A stretch of DNA of 64,000 bases from Streptomyces ochraceiscleroticus (GTDB taxonomy: Bacteria; Actinomycetota; Actinomycetes; Streptomycetales; Streptomycetaceae), in the NCBI RefSeq assembly GCF_000720485.1, contig NZ_JOAX01000008.1, positions 62,001 to 126,000 on the forward strand. Reading direction: 5' to 3'. Positions 42,450 through 51,600 of this stretch are shown one piece after another (positions within the stretch are counted from its first letter, which is position 1; each line of letters begins with the position of its first letter). Both the position numbers and the translations under genes were made by a program. Below the pieces are notes generated by a model. That model made no database searches and had not been told where the DNA came from. It worked only from the letters and a program-made list of their open reading frames with translations.

Positions 42450-43754
42450 TCATGCACCCGGCCACTGACAACCGGCCTCGACCGCCGTCCGCAGCAGCTC
42501 CCGCAGCTGTCCGACGATGGCCAGCCGGTTGCGGACGAAGACCGGGTCGGTGACCGTGCCGGATTTTGGGTCGGTGTTGCCCGGGCCGAAATCCAGTACC
42601 GGCGTGTGGAGATGGCCGCCTGGCAGGGACGGGGCCACCGCGTCGCGCAGCAGCGTCGCGCGGTAGGCGATCTCGTTGGAGAGGTAGTCGCCGCCACCGC
42701 CCGCGCGGGCCGTGGAGCCCGGGGTCGGGCCGTTCGGGCGTTTCACCGGCTCGGTGCCGCCCGCCGGGACCTCGGTGACCTCCGTGTTGTCGTGCACCGG
42801 GTACGGGCCGGTCGCATCGCCCGTGAGCGCCCTGTAGGGCAGCGTCGTGTGCGTCCACTGAGGCTGCGGCCGTACCGTCGGCACGCCGTCCGGGATGGGC
42901 ACCGTCTCCGTGCGGGACTCCCGGGCGTTGTCCGGGTAGCCGCCGCGCCAGGCCCCGTTGGTGCGCTCCACGTCGAAGCGGCCGGGGCGGCCCTGGCTCA
43001 CGGTGGTGAAGAGGTCTACCTGGCGCGGCCCCGGACGGAAGTGCGGCAGCAGGGTGTGTTCCACGGTTCCCGCGGCGAAGTCCGACCAGCGGACCGGGAA
43101 GACCGCCGTCTCGATCCGTACGGCCCGCCCCGAAGAGGTGCGCAGCGTCGTCCCGTCCAGTGCGAGCGCCGACGCGCCCGACGGGTTGCTGCGGCGCGGA
43201 TCGGCGTCCAGTTGGAACGGGTCGAAGCCCGTCACCAGGACGCGCGTGACGCCCCGCCCCGGAGGGAGGTCGATCGAGTCCTCGCCCCGGGACGCGCGTT
43301 CCAGCGCCCCGGCCAGCGCCGCGCGCCGCTCCTCGGACAACCCGAAGGACGGCTGCCACTCCCGCAGCGCCCGGGTCATCTCCAGTCGCGCCCAGTACAG
43401 CGGGCGGTCGTCGTCCCGGCTGAGATCGCCGCCCGCCGGGCCGCGCCCCTGGACCCGGCCCACGGCCCGCTCCCACAGGGCACGCCCGGCCCGTTCGACG
43501 TACCGTTTCGCCGCTTCCTCGGAGTGCGTCGCGGCCAGTCGCCGGGCGAACTCCGGCCCGATCTCGTCGAAACCGCTGCGGCGCAGGATCTCCCGCGGCG
43601 CGGCCAGCGACAGCCGCTGCTCCTCCACGGCGACCGGGGAACGGTCCGCGTCCGCCGCCCGGTCGCGGGCGGCCGCCGGAGCGGTCAGGGCCAGGGGGAG
43701 CGCGGCCGTCAGCGCAGTGCCGAGAGCCAGGAGCCTGGTACGTATGCGTCTCAT
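42450..43754 (-). CDS. secreted pyroglutamyl-peptidase-I-like protein with Ser in place of the catalytic Cys
   Basis: A 434-residue exported protein. A Sec signal (RIRTRLLALGTALTAALPLA, cleavage after APAAA) is followed by a ~140-residue helical region and then a C15-peptidase-like domain. RVLVTGFDPF (residues 171-180), NPSG (190-193) and a Glu at 263 (GRFDVERTN) match family positions. Where the family has a cysteine before Asn, this protein reads GGDYLSNEIAYRA (Ser359), followed by a His near 381-383. Its only Cys is near the C-terminus. It may be inactive, serine-based, or bind rather than cut. It ends 8 nt before the nitrilase-VanX gene. Confidence 0.75.
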   Translation of the reverse strand: MRRIRTRLLALGTALTAALPLALTAPAAARDRAADADRSPVAVEEQRLSLAAPREILRRSGFDEIGPEFARRLAATHSEEAAKRYVERAGRALWERAVGRVQGRGPAGGDLSRDDDRPLYWARLEMTRALREWQPSFGLSEERRAALAGALERASRGEDSIDLPPGRGVTRVLVTGFDPFQLDADPRRSNPSGASALALDGTTLRTSSGRAVRIETAVFPVRWSDFAAGTVEHTLLPHFRPGPRQVDLFTTVSQGRPGRFDVERTNGAWRGGYPDNARESRTETVPIPDGVPTVRPQPQWTHTTLPYRALTGDATGPYPVHDNTEVTEVPAGGTEPVKRPNGPTPGSTARAGGGGDYLSNEIAYRATLLRDAVAPSLPGGHLHTPVLDFGPGNTDPKSGTVTDPVFVRNRLAIVGQLRELLRTAVEAGCQWPGA

Positions 43755-43872
43755 GTGGCGAGTAAAGCGGGAGGGACCTCTGCGACGGTAGAGGGCAGCC
43801 ACCGGGGCCGGCGCCCGGCAACAGCCCGGTGCCGGCCACCCGGCAACAGTCCGTAGGCCGCCCCCCCGCTCC

Positions 43873-44919
43873 CTACTCCGTCCCGAACCCGTACACCGTC
43901 CGCGACCGGAACGCCTCGCCCGGCCGCAGCACCGTGCCGGGGAAGTCCGGGCGGTTGGGGGAGTCGGGGAAGTGCTGGGTCTCCAGGGCGATTCCGCCGC
44001 CCGCCAGGAGGGGGCGGCCCGTGCTGCCCGTCAGCGAGCCGTCCAAGTGCTCGGCCGTGTAGAGCTGTACGCCCGGTTCGGTGGTCGACAGGCGCAGGAC
44101 GCGCCCGGAGGCGGGGTCGCTCAGCTCGGCCACCGGGCGCGGTGCCGGGGCCCGGTCCTCGGGGTCGCCGATCGTCCCGGAGCCGTCACCGATCACGAAG
44201 GTGTGGTCGTACCCGCGGCCGACCGTCCGGCGCGCCCGGAAGTCGAAGCGGGTGCCGGCGACCGGGGCCGGGGCGCCGGCCGGGATGCCGGTCGCGTCGA
44301 CCGGGAGGTAGTGATCGGCCGCCAACCGCAGCCGGTGCGTCTCCGCGCTGCCGCTGCCGTCGCCGCTGAGGTCGAAGTACGAGTGGTTGGTGAGGTTCAG
44401 GACGGTCGGTGCGTCCGTGGTGGCGAGGTAGTCGCAGGCCAGCTCCCCGGAGGCGGAGAGCGTGTACCGGACGCGGACGTCCAGCGCCCCGGGGAAGCCC
44501 TCCTCGCCGTCCCTACTGGTGCGCCGCAGCTCCACCCCTCCTGGGCACGGTGCGGCGTCCCACAGGGCCGTGGAGAAGTTCGCGACGCCACCGTGCAGGC
44601 AGTTCGGGCCCTCATTGGCGGGCAGCGCGTACCGCCGCCCTTCGAGGGTGAACGCTGCGCCCCCGATACGGCCCGCGTACCGGCCGACCAGCGCCCCGAA
44701 GTACGACTCGCCGTGCGCCTCGTACCCGGCCGCGTCCGGGAAGCCGAGCACGATCTCGCCGCGCGTGCCGTGCCGGTCGGGTGTCTCGACGCTCTGCACG
44801 ATGCCGCCGTACGTCAGGATCCGTACCCGGACTGCGCCTGCTTCGAGTGTCCAGCGGTGGACGATACTGCCGTTTTTCAAGGTGCCGAAGGGCTCTTCGG
44901 CGACGTGGGTCGCGCTCAT
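43873..44919 (-). CDS. galM: aldose 1-epimerase (mutarotase)
   Basis: Interconverts alpha and beta anomers of hexoses. It has 348 residues. Sugar-binding and catalytic segments are ANEGPNCLHGGVANF, LNLTNHSYFDLSGDG (acid His) and GGGIALETQHFPDSPN (catalytic Glu). No signal peptide is present, so it acts in the cytoplasm. The ATG at 44919 starts the conserved region. It stands alone between a peptidase-like gene and a secreted hydrolase, with no gal operon nearby. Confidence 0.93.
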   Translation of the reverse strand: MSATHVAEEPFGTLKNGSIVHRWTLEAGAVRVRILTYGGIVQSVETPDRHGTRGEIVLGFPDAAGYEAHGESYFGALVGRYAGRIGGAAFTLEGRRYALPANEGPNCLHGGVANFSTALWDAAPCPGGVELRRTSRDGEEGFPGALDVRVRYTLSASGELACDYLATTDAPTVLNLTNHSYFDLSGDGSGSAETHRLRLAADHYLPVDATGIPAGAPAPVAGTRFDFRARRTVGRGYDHTFVIGDGSGTIGDPEDRAPAPRPVAELSDPASGRVLRLSTTEPGVQLYTAEHLDGSLTGSTGRPLLAGGGIALETQHFPDSPNRPDFPGTVLRPGEAFRSRTVYGFGTE

Positions 44920-44961
44920 GCGGGCGAGCCTATGCCCGCGCGTCCCGGAGGCGGCGCGAGG

Positions 44962-45885
44962 TCAGCCGCGGCCTTCGGGGCGGGTGACGGTGCGGTAGGC
45001 CATCTCGGCCAGTTCCCGCTGGCCGCGCTTGCTCGGGTGGAACCAGTCCCACTCGCTCAACTCCCGGCCGGTGAAGCGGTAGTCGAAAACCGCCTGGTCG
45101 AAGCGGCAGCGGCGGTCCTGCTCGCACACCTCGCGCAGCGCTGTGTTGTAGGCCATCACCCGGTCCCGCACGCCCTCCCTGCGGTCACTGGCGGCGCGTG
45201 AGACGTTGTCCGCGTCGTGGAGCATCGACTGGCAGATCCCGAGCTTCCACACCTGTTTGCCCACCGGGTTCCGGCGGCCCTGCGACCACAGTCGCATCAG
45301 GTCGGGCACCGCGGCGACGTAGACCTGCGTTCGGGGCAGCGCCCGGCGCAGCTTCTTCAGGGACGTCCGGAAACCGGCGCGGAAATCAGCCGTCGGTGTC
45401 ATGGCGGAGGCGTTGTTCCGGCAGGCGTCGTTGGCGCCGATCAGGATCGTGACAAGTTGGGGTTTGTGCGGAATCGCTCGGTCGAGCTGGCGGGGCAGAT
45501 CGTCCATGAGCGCTCCGGTGCGGGCGTAGTTCCAGGCGTGTCCGGAGGGGTGCGCCACGAGGCGTTCGGCCAGGCTGCGGACGGCCGGATCCGTGCCCGT
45601 GGCCCAGGAGGCGGCGGAGCAGTCGGCCAGCAGTCCGCAGGCGTCGAAGCCGGCCGTTATCGAGTCACCCAGCGCGGCCACGGAATCCGGACGGGTGTCC
45701 CAAACCGGTGGGAGTGACGGGTGCGGACGGGCGGATTCCGTGCGGCCGCGCGAGGCCGGGGAGTTGTCGCCGCTGTCGCCGGAACCGCAGGCCGGAACGG
45801 CGAGGAGCAGGGCGGCGGCGAGCGCCGCGGGCACCGTGACCGGCCGCCGGCGGGGGCGTCCGGAGGCCCAGTTGATCTTTGCCAT
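44962..45885 (-). CDS. secreted SGNH/GDSL hydrolase, probable lipoprotein
   Basis: A 307-residue exported hydrolase. The signal (VTVPAALAAALLLAVPACGSG) ends in a lipobox-like VPAC, then a Ser/Gly/Asp-rich linker. SGNH blocks are ALGDSITAGFDACG (nucleophile Ser), WNYARTGALMDD, LVTILIGANDACR (Gly and Asn) and WDWFHPSKRGQ (Asp and His). Four or more extra Cys residues suggest disulfides. Relatives are Streptomyces lipases/esterases. ATG 45885 follows GGAGGGGGACAGGGG. Longer upstream frames were rejected. Confidence 0.9.
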   Translation of the reverse strand: MAKINWASGRPRRRPVTVPAALAAALLLAVPACGSGDSGDNSPASRGRTESARPHPSLPPVWDTRPDSVAALGDSITAGFDACGLLADCSAASWATGTDPAVRSLAERLVAHPSGHAWNYARTGALMDDLPRQLDRAIPHKPQLVTILIGANDACRNNASAMTPTADFRAGFRTSLKKLRRALPRTQVYVAAVPDLMRLWSQGRRNPVGKQVWKLGICQSMLHDADNVSRAASDRREGVRDRVMAYNTALREVCEQDRRCRFDQAVFDYRFTGRELSEWDWFHPSKRGQRELAEMAYRTVTRPEGRG

Positions 45886-46211
45886 CCCCTGTCCCCCTCC
45901 GACGTGCGAGTGATATCTCTTCCGTGAGCGACGGTACGTCACTCCTCCGCGGTCACAGCGCGATAGCTTTGCCCCGTGGCCGTCGGGCGGCGACCTGGAG
46001 GAGTAGCGCACTCCCGTACGAACAAATTACAACACGTCATTTCCTGTCCCTTTTGTGGCGAATTGAGCCCCATGGTGTTTACTGTAGGTAACCTTGCGTG
46101 CTGGTGCCGAAGTGATCATTGGGGCAGAATGTCAGCAGCTGTCCCGGCCGCGACCGGAACGGGCACGAGGCCGCTGGGGAAGGCGAACCTCGAACCGTAC
46201 TGGAGGTCCCG
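45886..46211. other. 326-bp divergent intergenic region
   Basis: It separates the SGNH hydrolase from the rightward DUF3145 gene. The 46020-46100 part is AT-rich for this genome (AACAAATTACAACACGTC, TGTTTACTGTAGGTAACC) and likely holds the DUF3145 promoter. A reading frame there with a CPFC motif lacks codon bias and was not called. Confidence 0.5.
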
Positions 46212-46706
46212 GTGACGACACGTGGAGTTCTGTACGTCCACTCCGCTCCGCGCGCGCTGTGCCCGCACGTCGAATGGGCCGTCGCGGGCGTCCTCGGCGT
46301 GCGCGTCAATCTCGACTGGATCCGCCAGCCCGCCTCGCCCGGCACCTGGCGCGCGGAGTTCTCCTGGCAGGGCGAGTCCGGCACCGCCTCCAAACTCGCC
46401 TCCGCGCTGCGCGGCTGGCACCTCCTGCGCTTCGAGGTGACCGCCGAGCCGTGCGCGGCCGCCGAGGGCGAGCGCTACAGCTCCACGCCCGACCTGGGCA
46501 TCTTCCACGCCGTCACGGGCATCCACGGTGACATCCTGATCCCCGAGGACCGGCTGCGGGCCGCGGTGGCCCGCTCAGCGCGCGGCGAGACCGACCTGGC
46601 GGCAGAGGTCGCCCGGCTCCTCGGAAAGCCCTGGGACGACGAGTTGGAGCCCTTCCGGTACGCGGGCGAGGGCGCGCCTGTGCGGTGGCTGCACCAGGTC
46701 GTCTGA
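46212..46706 (+). CDS. DUF3145 protein
   Basis: A 164-residue actinobacterial protein of unknown function. RGVLYVHSAPRALCPHVEWAV at the N-terminus and RQPASPGTWRAEFSWQGESGTA are the DUF3145 features. It is soluble with no TM. The start is a GTG at 46212 with TGGAGGTCCC just upstream. Streptomyces genomes commonly keep it near the fab operon, as here. The following gene has its own promoter. Confidence 0.88.
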   Translation: MTTRGVLYVHSAPRALCPHVEWAVAGVLGVRVNLDWIRQPASPGTWRAEFSWQGESGTASKLASALRGWHLLRFEVTAEPCAAAEGERYSSTPDLGIFHAVTGIHGDILIPEDRLRAAVARSARGETDLAAEVARLLGKPWDDELEPFRYAGEGAPVRWLHQVV

Positions 46707-46732
46707 CGGGCGCAGGGCCGCGCCGCGCGCCG

Positions 46733-46763
46733 TTGTCTTCGAGTGCACTCGAACGCCTAGCGT
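46733..46763 (+). promoter_or_regulatory. MerR-type promoter of the dehydrogenase gene
   Basis: -35 TTGTCT (46733-46738), 19-bp spacer, -10 TAGCGT (46758-46763). The palindrome TTCGAGTGCACTCGAA (46738-46753) fills the spacer. An over-long 19-bp spacer with a dyad is the hallmark of MerR-activated promoters. The ATG begins 7 bp after the -10, so the mRNA is probably leaderless. The core GAGTGCACTC is shared with the site before the MerR gene at 54595. Confidence 0.8.
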
Positions 46764-46769
46764 GCCCCC

Positions 46770-47645
46770 ATGGCTGACAACACCTCAGTGGCAGTGCTCG
46801 GTACGGGAATCATGGGCGCGGCGATGGCCCGGAACCTCGCCGGGGCCGGTCTGGACGTACGGGTGTGGAACCGCACCCGCGCCAAGGCCGAGCCGCTCGC
46901 CGAGGACGGCGCACGCGTCATGGACACCCCGGCGGAGGCCGTGGACGGCGCCGACGTCGTCCTGACGATGCTTCACGACGGCCCGGCCGCCCTGGAGGCG
47001 GTGCGCGCCGCCGGGACCGCGCTGCGCCCCGGTACGGTCTGGGCGCAGTCCACCACCGCCGGCCTCGAAGCGCTCGGCGAGCTCGCCGGCTTCGCGCGGG
47101 AGCACGGTCTGGTCTTCGTCGACGCGCCCGTGCTGGGCACCAAGGAGCCCGCCGAGGCCGGGAAGCTCGTGGTCCTCGCGGCCGGGCCGGGCGCCGCGCG
47201 GGAGCTGCTCGCGCCCGTCTTCGAGGCGATCGGCAGCCGGACCGCCTGGGTGGGCGAGAACGGCGACGAGGGCGCCGCCACCCGCCTCAAGCTGGTCATC
47301 AACAGCTGGGTGCTCACCGTCACCCACGGCGCCGCCGAGGCGCTGGCCCTCGCCAAGGGGCTCGGCGTCGCCCCGCAGGAGTTCCTGGACGCCGTCGAGG
47401 GCGGCCCGCTGGACATGGGCTATCTGCGCGCCAAGACCCGCCTCCTGCTGGAGGGTGACCTCGCTCCCAGCTTCCAGACCCGCACCGCGGAGAAGGACGC
47501 CCGGCTCATCGTGGAGGCCGGCAAGGCGGCCGGTGTCCGCCTGGACGTCACGGCGGCGGGCGCGGAACGCTTCCGCCGGGCGACGGAGCAGGGGCACGGA
47601 GACGAGGACATGGTGGCGTCGTACTTCGCGAGCTTCGACCACTGA
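46770..47645 (+). CDS. NAD(P)-dependent beta-hydroxyacid dehydrogenase family protein
   Basis: A 291-residue 3-hydroxyisobutyrate-dehydrogenase-like oxidoreductase. Rossmann VAVLGTGIMGAAMARNLAGAG, signature FVDAPVLGTKEPAEAGKL and the catalytic Lys in ATRLKLVINSWVL are present. The natural substrate is unclear; relatives reduce succinic semialdehyde, glyoxylate or other small aldehydes. The ATG lies 7 bp from a MerR-type -10, with no RBS, implying leaderless translation and activation by a MerR protein, possibly the one encoded at 54595. A strong terminator follows. Confidence 0.9.
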   Translation: MADNTSVAVLGTGIMGAAMARNLAGAGLDVRVWNRTRAKAEPLAEDGARVMDTPAEAVDGADVVLTMLHDGPAALEAVRAAGTALRPGTVWAQSTTAGLEALGELAGFAREHGLVFVDAPVLGTKEPAEAGKLVVLAAGPGAARELLAPVFEAIGSRTAWVGENGDEGAATRLKLVINSWVLTVTHGAAEALALAKGLGVAPQEFLDAVEGGPLDMGYLRAKTRLLLEGDLAPSFQTRTAEKDARLIVEAGKAAGVRLDVTAAGAERFRRATEQGHGDEDMVASYFASFDH

Positions 47646-47660
47646 CAGCCGGGGGATGCG

Positions 47661-47696
47661 AAAGGCCCGCCCGGACGATGTCCGGGCGGGCCTTTT
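47661..47696. terminator. bidirectional terminator between dehydrogenase and fabF
   Basis: AAAGGCCCGCCCGGA (47661-47675) and TCCGGGCGGGCCTTT (47681-47695) form a 15-bp stem with flanking A and T tracts on both sides. It serves the convergent genes. Confidence 0.9.
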
Positions 47697-47786
47697 CACC
47701 GGCGAAGGCCGCAACCATCAATTGAGGAACCCAAGCGGCGGGCATGGGGTCCGCGAGAGCGGCGCCGGTTCAGGCGCAAAGAGGCG

Positions 47787-49067
47787 TCAGGCCGTGCGGA
47801 AGGCGAGTACCACGTTGTGGCCGCCGAAGCCGAACGAGTTGTTGATCGCCGCGATCGTGCCCTCCGGGAGCTTCCGGGGCTCGTCGCGGACGATGTCCGC
47901 GTCGACCTCGTCGTCGAGGTTCTCGACGTTGATGGTCGGCGGGGCCTGGCGGTGGTACAGCGCGAGGACCGTCGCGACGGTCTCGATGCCGCCCGCGCCG
48001 CCCAGCAGGTGGCCGGTCATCGACTTGGTACCGGAGATCGCGATGTGGTCCACGTCGTCGCCCAGCACCCGGCGCAGCGCCTTGATCTCGGCGACGTCAC
48101 CCTGCGGGGTGGACGTGGCGTGCGCGTTGAGGTGCACCAGCTCGGCCGGCTTGAGGTCGGTGGCGTCCAGCAGGTTCTGGACGGCCGCCGCGATGCCCCG
48201 GCCGGTCGGCTCGGGCTGCGCGATGTGGTGGCTGTCCGCGGACAGGCCCTGGCCCAGCACCTCGCAGTACACCTTGGCGCCGCGCTTGGCCGCGTGCTCC
48301 GCCGACTCCAGGATCACCACGCCCGCGCCCTCACCGAGGACGAAGCCGTCCCGGGCGGTGTCGTACGGGCGGGACGCCTTCTCCGGCTCGTCGTTGTTCT
48401 TCGACATCGCCATCATGTTCGCGAAGGCGACGATGGGCAGCGGGTGGATCGCCGCCTCGGTGCCGCCCGCGACGACCACGTCGGCACGGCCGGTGCGGAT
48501 CATCTCGACGGCGTACCCGATGGCCTCGGCGCCGGAGGCGCAGGCGCTCACGGGGGTGTGCACGCCCGCCTGCGCGCCGACCTCCAGGCCGACGTTGGCG
48601 GACGGGCCGTTGGGCATGAGCATCGGCACGGTGTGCGGGGAGACGCGGCGTACGCCCTTCTCCTTCAGCACGTCGTACTGGTCGAGCAGGGTGGTCACGC
48701 CGCCGATGCCAGAGGCGATCACGGTGCCCAGACGGTCCGGGTCGATCAGGGCCGAGCCGTCCTCGGCGGTGTCCTCGCCGGCCGGGCCGGTGTAACCGGC
48801 GTCGGCCCACGCCTCACGCGCGGCGATCAGCGCGAACTGCGCGGAGCGGTCGAGCTTGCGGGCGACGGGGCGCGGCAGGACCTGGTCCGGCTCGACGGCC
48901 GCGGTGGCGGCCATCCGGACGGGCAGATCGGCAAAGCGCTCGTCGTCCAGGGGCCGCACGCCGGAGCGGCCCGCCAGCAGACCTTCCCAGGTCGAAGCGG
49001 AGTCGCCACCCAGCGGTGTGGTTGCGCCGATACCGGTGACGACCACGGTGCGATTGGTCGCGTTCAC
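47787..49067 (-). CDS. fabF: beta-ketoacyl-ACP synthase II FabF
   Basis: Elongates acyl-ACP with malonyl-ACP in fatty acid synthesis. It has 426 residues. The KS triad is present: Cys in TPVSACASGAEAIGYA, His in LNAHATSTPQGD and His in SMTGHLLGGAGG. NNSFGFGGHNV closes the family pattern. The start is a GTG at 49067; no in-frame ATG exists there, and GGAGAC lies ~11 nt upstream. Last gene of fabD-fabH-acpP-fabF. Confidence 0.96.
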   Translation of the reverse strand: MNATNRTVVVTGIGATTPLGGDSASTWEGLLAGRSGVRPLDDERFADLPVRMAATAAVEPDQVLPRPVARKLDRSAQFALIAAREAWADAGYTGPAGEDTAEDGSALIDPDRLGTVIASGIGGVTTLLDQYDVLKEKGVRRVSPHTVPMLMPNGPSANVGLEVGAQAGVHTPVSACASGAEAIGYAVEMIRTGRADVVVAGGTEAAIHPLPIVAFANMMAMSKNNDEPEKASRPYDTARDGFVLGEGAGVVILESAEHAAKRGAKVYCEVLGQGLSADSHHIAQPEPTGRGIAAAVQNLLDATDLKPAELVHLNAHATSTPQGDVAEIKALRRVLGDDVDHIAISGTKSMTGHLLGGAGGIETVATVLALYHRQAPPTINVENLDDEVDADIVRDEPRKLPEGTIAAINNSFGFGGHNVVLAFRTA

Positions 49068-49143
49068 GGGAATTCTTGTCTCCACAGGTAGAGGGGTCGA
49101 GAATCGACGGCGCCACCGCGGGGTGGCGACATGCGGGGCTGGA

Positions 49144-49392
49144 TCAGCCCTGGTGCTCGAGGATGTACTTGGTGGCGTCGCCGACCGTCTTGAGGTTCTT
49201 GACGTCGTCGTCGGGGATCTTGACGTCGAAGCGCTCCTCGGCGGCGACGACGACCTCGACCATGGACAGCGAGTCGACGTCCAGGTCATCGGTGAAGGAC
49301 TTGTCCAGCTGGACGTCCTCAACGGGGATCCCGGCGATCTCGTTCACGATCTCGGCGAGACCGGCGACGATCTCTTCCTGAGTGGCGGCCAT
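49144..49392 (-). CDS. acpP: acyl carrier protein AcpP
   Basis: The carrier of growing acyl chains. It has 82 residues, acidic. The phosphopantetheine serine is Ser41 in DDLDVDSLSMVEVV. Helix II and the acidic surface (VVAAEERFDVKIPDDD) are normal. It lies 76 bp upstream of fabF and 101 bp after fabH in the primary fatty-acid operon. That supports it as the housekeeping ACP rather than a polyketide ACP. Confidence 0.97.
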   Translation of the reverse strand: MAATQEEIVAGLAEIVNEIAGIPVEDVQLDKSFTDDLDVDSLSMVEVVVAAEERFDVKIPDDDVKNLKTVGDATKYILEHQG

Positions 49393-49493
49393 GATGGCTC
49401 CTTCGGTGTTTTTCGAGTGAAACTGTGCGTTGCGGTGAAGTTCCAGTACAGCCGCCGGACCGTCCGGGGACGTCGGTGCTGCGTAGATCTTGC

Positions 49494-50540
49494 CTAGGGG
49501 AGAGTAACGACCGTGGCGGCGTACACGAGACCCGCCCCGAACCCGATGACGAGCGCGGTGTCGCCGCTCTTGGCCTGACCGGTCGCCAGCAGCCGCTCCA
49601 TCGCGAGCGGAATCGAGGCGGCCGAGGTGTTGCCGGTGGTCTCCACGTCACGGGCGACCGTGACGGACTCGGGGAGCTTGAGCGTCTTCACCATCGAGTC
49701 GATGATCCGCATGTTGGCCTGATGCGGGATGAAGACGTCCAGATCCTCGGGCTTGACCCCGGCCACGTCCAGGGCCTCCTGGGCGACCTTGGCCATCTCG
49801 AAGACCGCCCAGCGGAAGACCGCCTGGCCCTCCTGGGTGATCGCCGGGTAGCGGATCTCGTCCAGGGCGAGCCGGTCGGCGGGGCCGTTGCCGCCGGGCA
49901 CCGGAGTGCGGCGGTAGACGTCCCAGCTCAGGGTCTGCTTGATGGTCTCGGACTTGTCGCCCTCCGAGCCCCAGACGGTCGGGCCGATGGCCGGCTCGTC
50001 CGACGGGCCCACGACCACGGCACCGGCGCCGTCACCGAAGAGGAAGGCCGTCGCGCGGTCCTCCAGGTCGGTCAGGTCCGAGAGCCGCTCCACGCCGATG
50101 ACCAGCACGTACTCCGCCGAGCCCTCGGTGACCATGCCCTTGGCCAGGGTCAGGCCGTACCCGAAGCCCGCGCAGCCCGCCGAGATGTCGAACGCGGCCG
50201 GCTTGCCCGCCCCTATCCGGTGCGCGATCTCCGTCGCGACCGCCGGGGTCTGCTTGAAGTGCGAAACCGTCGAGACGATCACGCCGCCGATCTGCTCCGG
50301 CGTGATACCGGCGTCGGCGATCGCCTTGCCGGCGGCCTCCACCGACATCGCCGCGACGGTCTCCTCGGGACCGGCCCAGTGGCGCGTGGAGATGCCCGAG
50401 CGCGACCGGATCCATTCGTCGGACGAGTCGATGTACTTGAGGATCTCCTCGTTCGGCACGACATTGACGGGGCGGTAGCCGCCCACGCCCATGATCCGCG
50501 CGTACGGGGCGCCCTGCGAGGGCTTGATCTTCGAGGTCAT
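49494..50540 (-). CDS. fabH: beta-ketoacyl-ACP synthase III FabH
   Basis: Starts fatty acid synthesis by condensing an acyl-CoA with malonyl-ACP; in Streptomyces it accepts branched starters. It has 348 residues. The catalytic Cys is in FDISAGCAGFGYGL, His in FIPHQANMRII and Asn in TTGNTSAASIPLA. GVERLSDLTDLEDRATAFLFGDGAGA is typical. The ATG at 50540 lies 14 bp after the fabD stop. Confidence 0.96.
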   Translation of the reverse strand: MTSKIKPSQGAPYARIMGVGGYRPVNVVPNEEILKYIDSSDEWIRSRSGISTRHWAGPEETVAAMSVEAAGKAIADAGITPEQIGGVIVSTVSHFKQTPAVATEIAHRIGAGKPAAFDISAGCAGFGYGLTLAKGMVTEGSAEYVLVIGVERLSDLTDLEDRATAFLFGDGAGAVVVGPSDEPAIGPTVWGSEGDKSETIKQTLSWDVYRRTPVPGGNGPADRLALDEIRYPAITQEGQAVFRWAVFEMAKVAQEALDVAGVKPEDLDVFIPHQANMRIIDSMVKTLKLPESVTVARDVETTGNTSAASIPLAMERLLATGQAKSGDTALVIGFGAGLVYAATVVTLP

Positions 50541-50554
50541 GCTCTTCGGTCTCC

Positions 50555-51511
50555 TTATCCGGCCGAGTTCTCGGCAGCGGGAGAAGCGTGCTCGGCGATC
50601 AGCTCGCGGGCCGCGTCGAGGTCCTCAGGGGTCTTCAGCGCGAGAGTCTTCACACCGGGCAGCGCACGCTTGGCGAGGCCCACCAGGGTCCCGCCCGGAG
50701 CCGCCTCGATCATCGCGGTGACGCCCAGCTCCTTGAACGTCTCCATGCACAGGTCCCAGCGGACCGGGTTGGCCACCTGGCCCACCAGCCGCTGCACGAC
50801 CTCCTGGCCGCCGGTGACGACCTGGCCGTCCTTGTTCGAGACGTACCGGGTGTGCGGGGCGGCGGGGGACAGCTCGGCCACCGCGGCCTCCAGCGTGGCG
50901 ACCGCCGGGGCCATGTGCACCGTGTGGAACGCGCCGGCCACCTTCAGCGGGACGACCCGCCGGGTGCCCTCCGGCTTGTCCTCGGCGAGCGCCGCGAGCT
51001 GCTCGGCGGTGCCGGCGGCCACGATCTGGCCCGCGCCGTTCACGTTCGCCGGGGTCAGGCCGAGCTTCTCCAGGTGCGGCAGGACCGTCTCCGGCTCGCC
51101 GCCCAGCAGGGCCGACATGCCGGTCTCGGTGACGGCCGCGGCCTCGGCCATGGCCAGACCACGCTTGCGTACGAGACCCATGGCGGCCTCGTCGGGCAGC
51201 ACACCGGTCAGCGCCGCGGCGGCGAGCTCACCGACGCTGTGCCCGGCTGCGGCGCCGACGAGCGACGCGAAGTCCTCCGGCGAGGCGAAGAGCTGCCGCG
51301 CGGAGATCAGCGCGGAGGCGACCAGCAGCGGCTGGGCGACGGCGGTGTCACGGATCTCCTCCGCGTCCGCCTTCGTGCCGTAGTGGACCAGGTCGAGGTC
51401 GATGGCGGCCGACCAGGCACGCAGCCGGTCCTCGACACCGGGAAGGTCGAGCCAGGGAGTCAGGAAGCCGGGCGTCTGAGCGCCTTGGCCGGGAGCGACG
51501 AGTACGAGCAC
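50555..51511 (-). CDS. fabD: malonyl-CoA:ACP transacylase FabD
   Basis: Loads malonyl onto ACP. It has 318 residues. GHSVGELAAAALTG holds the nucleophile Ser, MLVLVAPGQGAQTPGFL the N-terminal oxyanion motif, and VAGAFHTVHM the catalytic His. The start is a GTG at 51511 (MLVLVAPG) or 51517 (MRVLVLVA). The longer frame has no support. It follows the fasR stop by ~90 bp, which should contain the FasR-controlled promoter. Confidence 0.95.
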   Translation of the reverse strand: MLVLVAPGQGAQTPGFLTPWLDLPGVEDRLRAWSAAIDLDLVHYGTKADAEEIRDTAVAQPLLVASALISARQLFASPEDFASLVGAAAGHSVGELAAAALTGVLPDEAAMGLVRKRGLAMAEAAAVTETGMSALLGGEPETVLPHLEKLGLTPANVNGAGQIVAAGTAEQLAALAEDKPEGTRRVVPLKVAGAFHTVHMAPAVATLEAAVAELSPAAPHTRYVSNKDGQVVTGGQEVVQRLVGQVANPVRWDLCMETFKELGVTAMIEAAPGGTLVGLAKRALPGVKTLALKTPEDLDAARELIAEHASPAAENSAG

Positions 51512-51600
51512 TCTCACACTCTCTCTTGTGGGAGGTCCCGCCCGCCCGTGGGGACAGGGACGAAGAACCATCGGGGTAATTGTGGGTGTCCGACAAAAGC

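Noticed and set aside
45976..46215. 79-residue frame with CPFC and CWC motifs
   Set aside because: Spans an AT-rich promoter region, lacks codon bias and an RBS, and overlaps the DUF3145 start.
49144..51511. ACP and ketosynthases as part of a type II polyketide cluster
   Set aside because: Gene order fasR-fabD-fabH-acpP-fabF is the primary fatty-acid operon, with no chain-length factor or cyclase.
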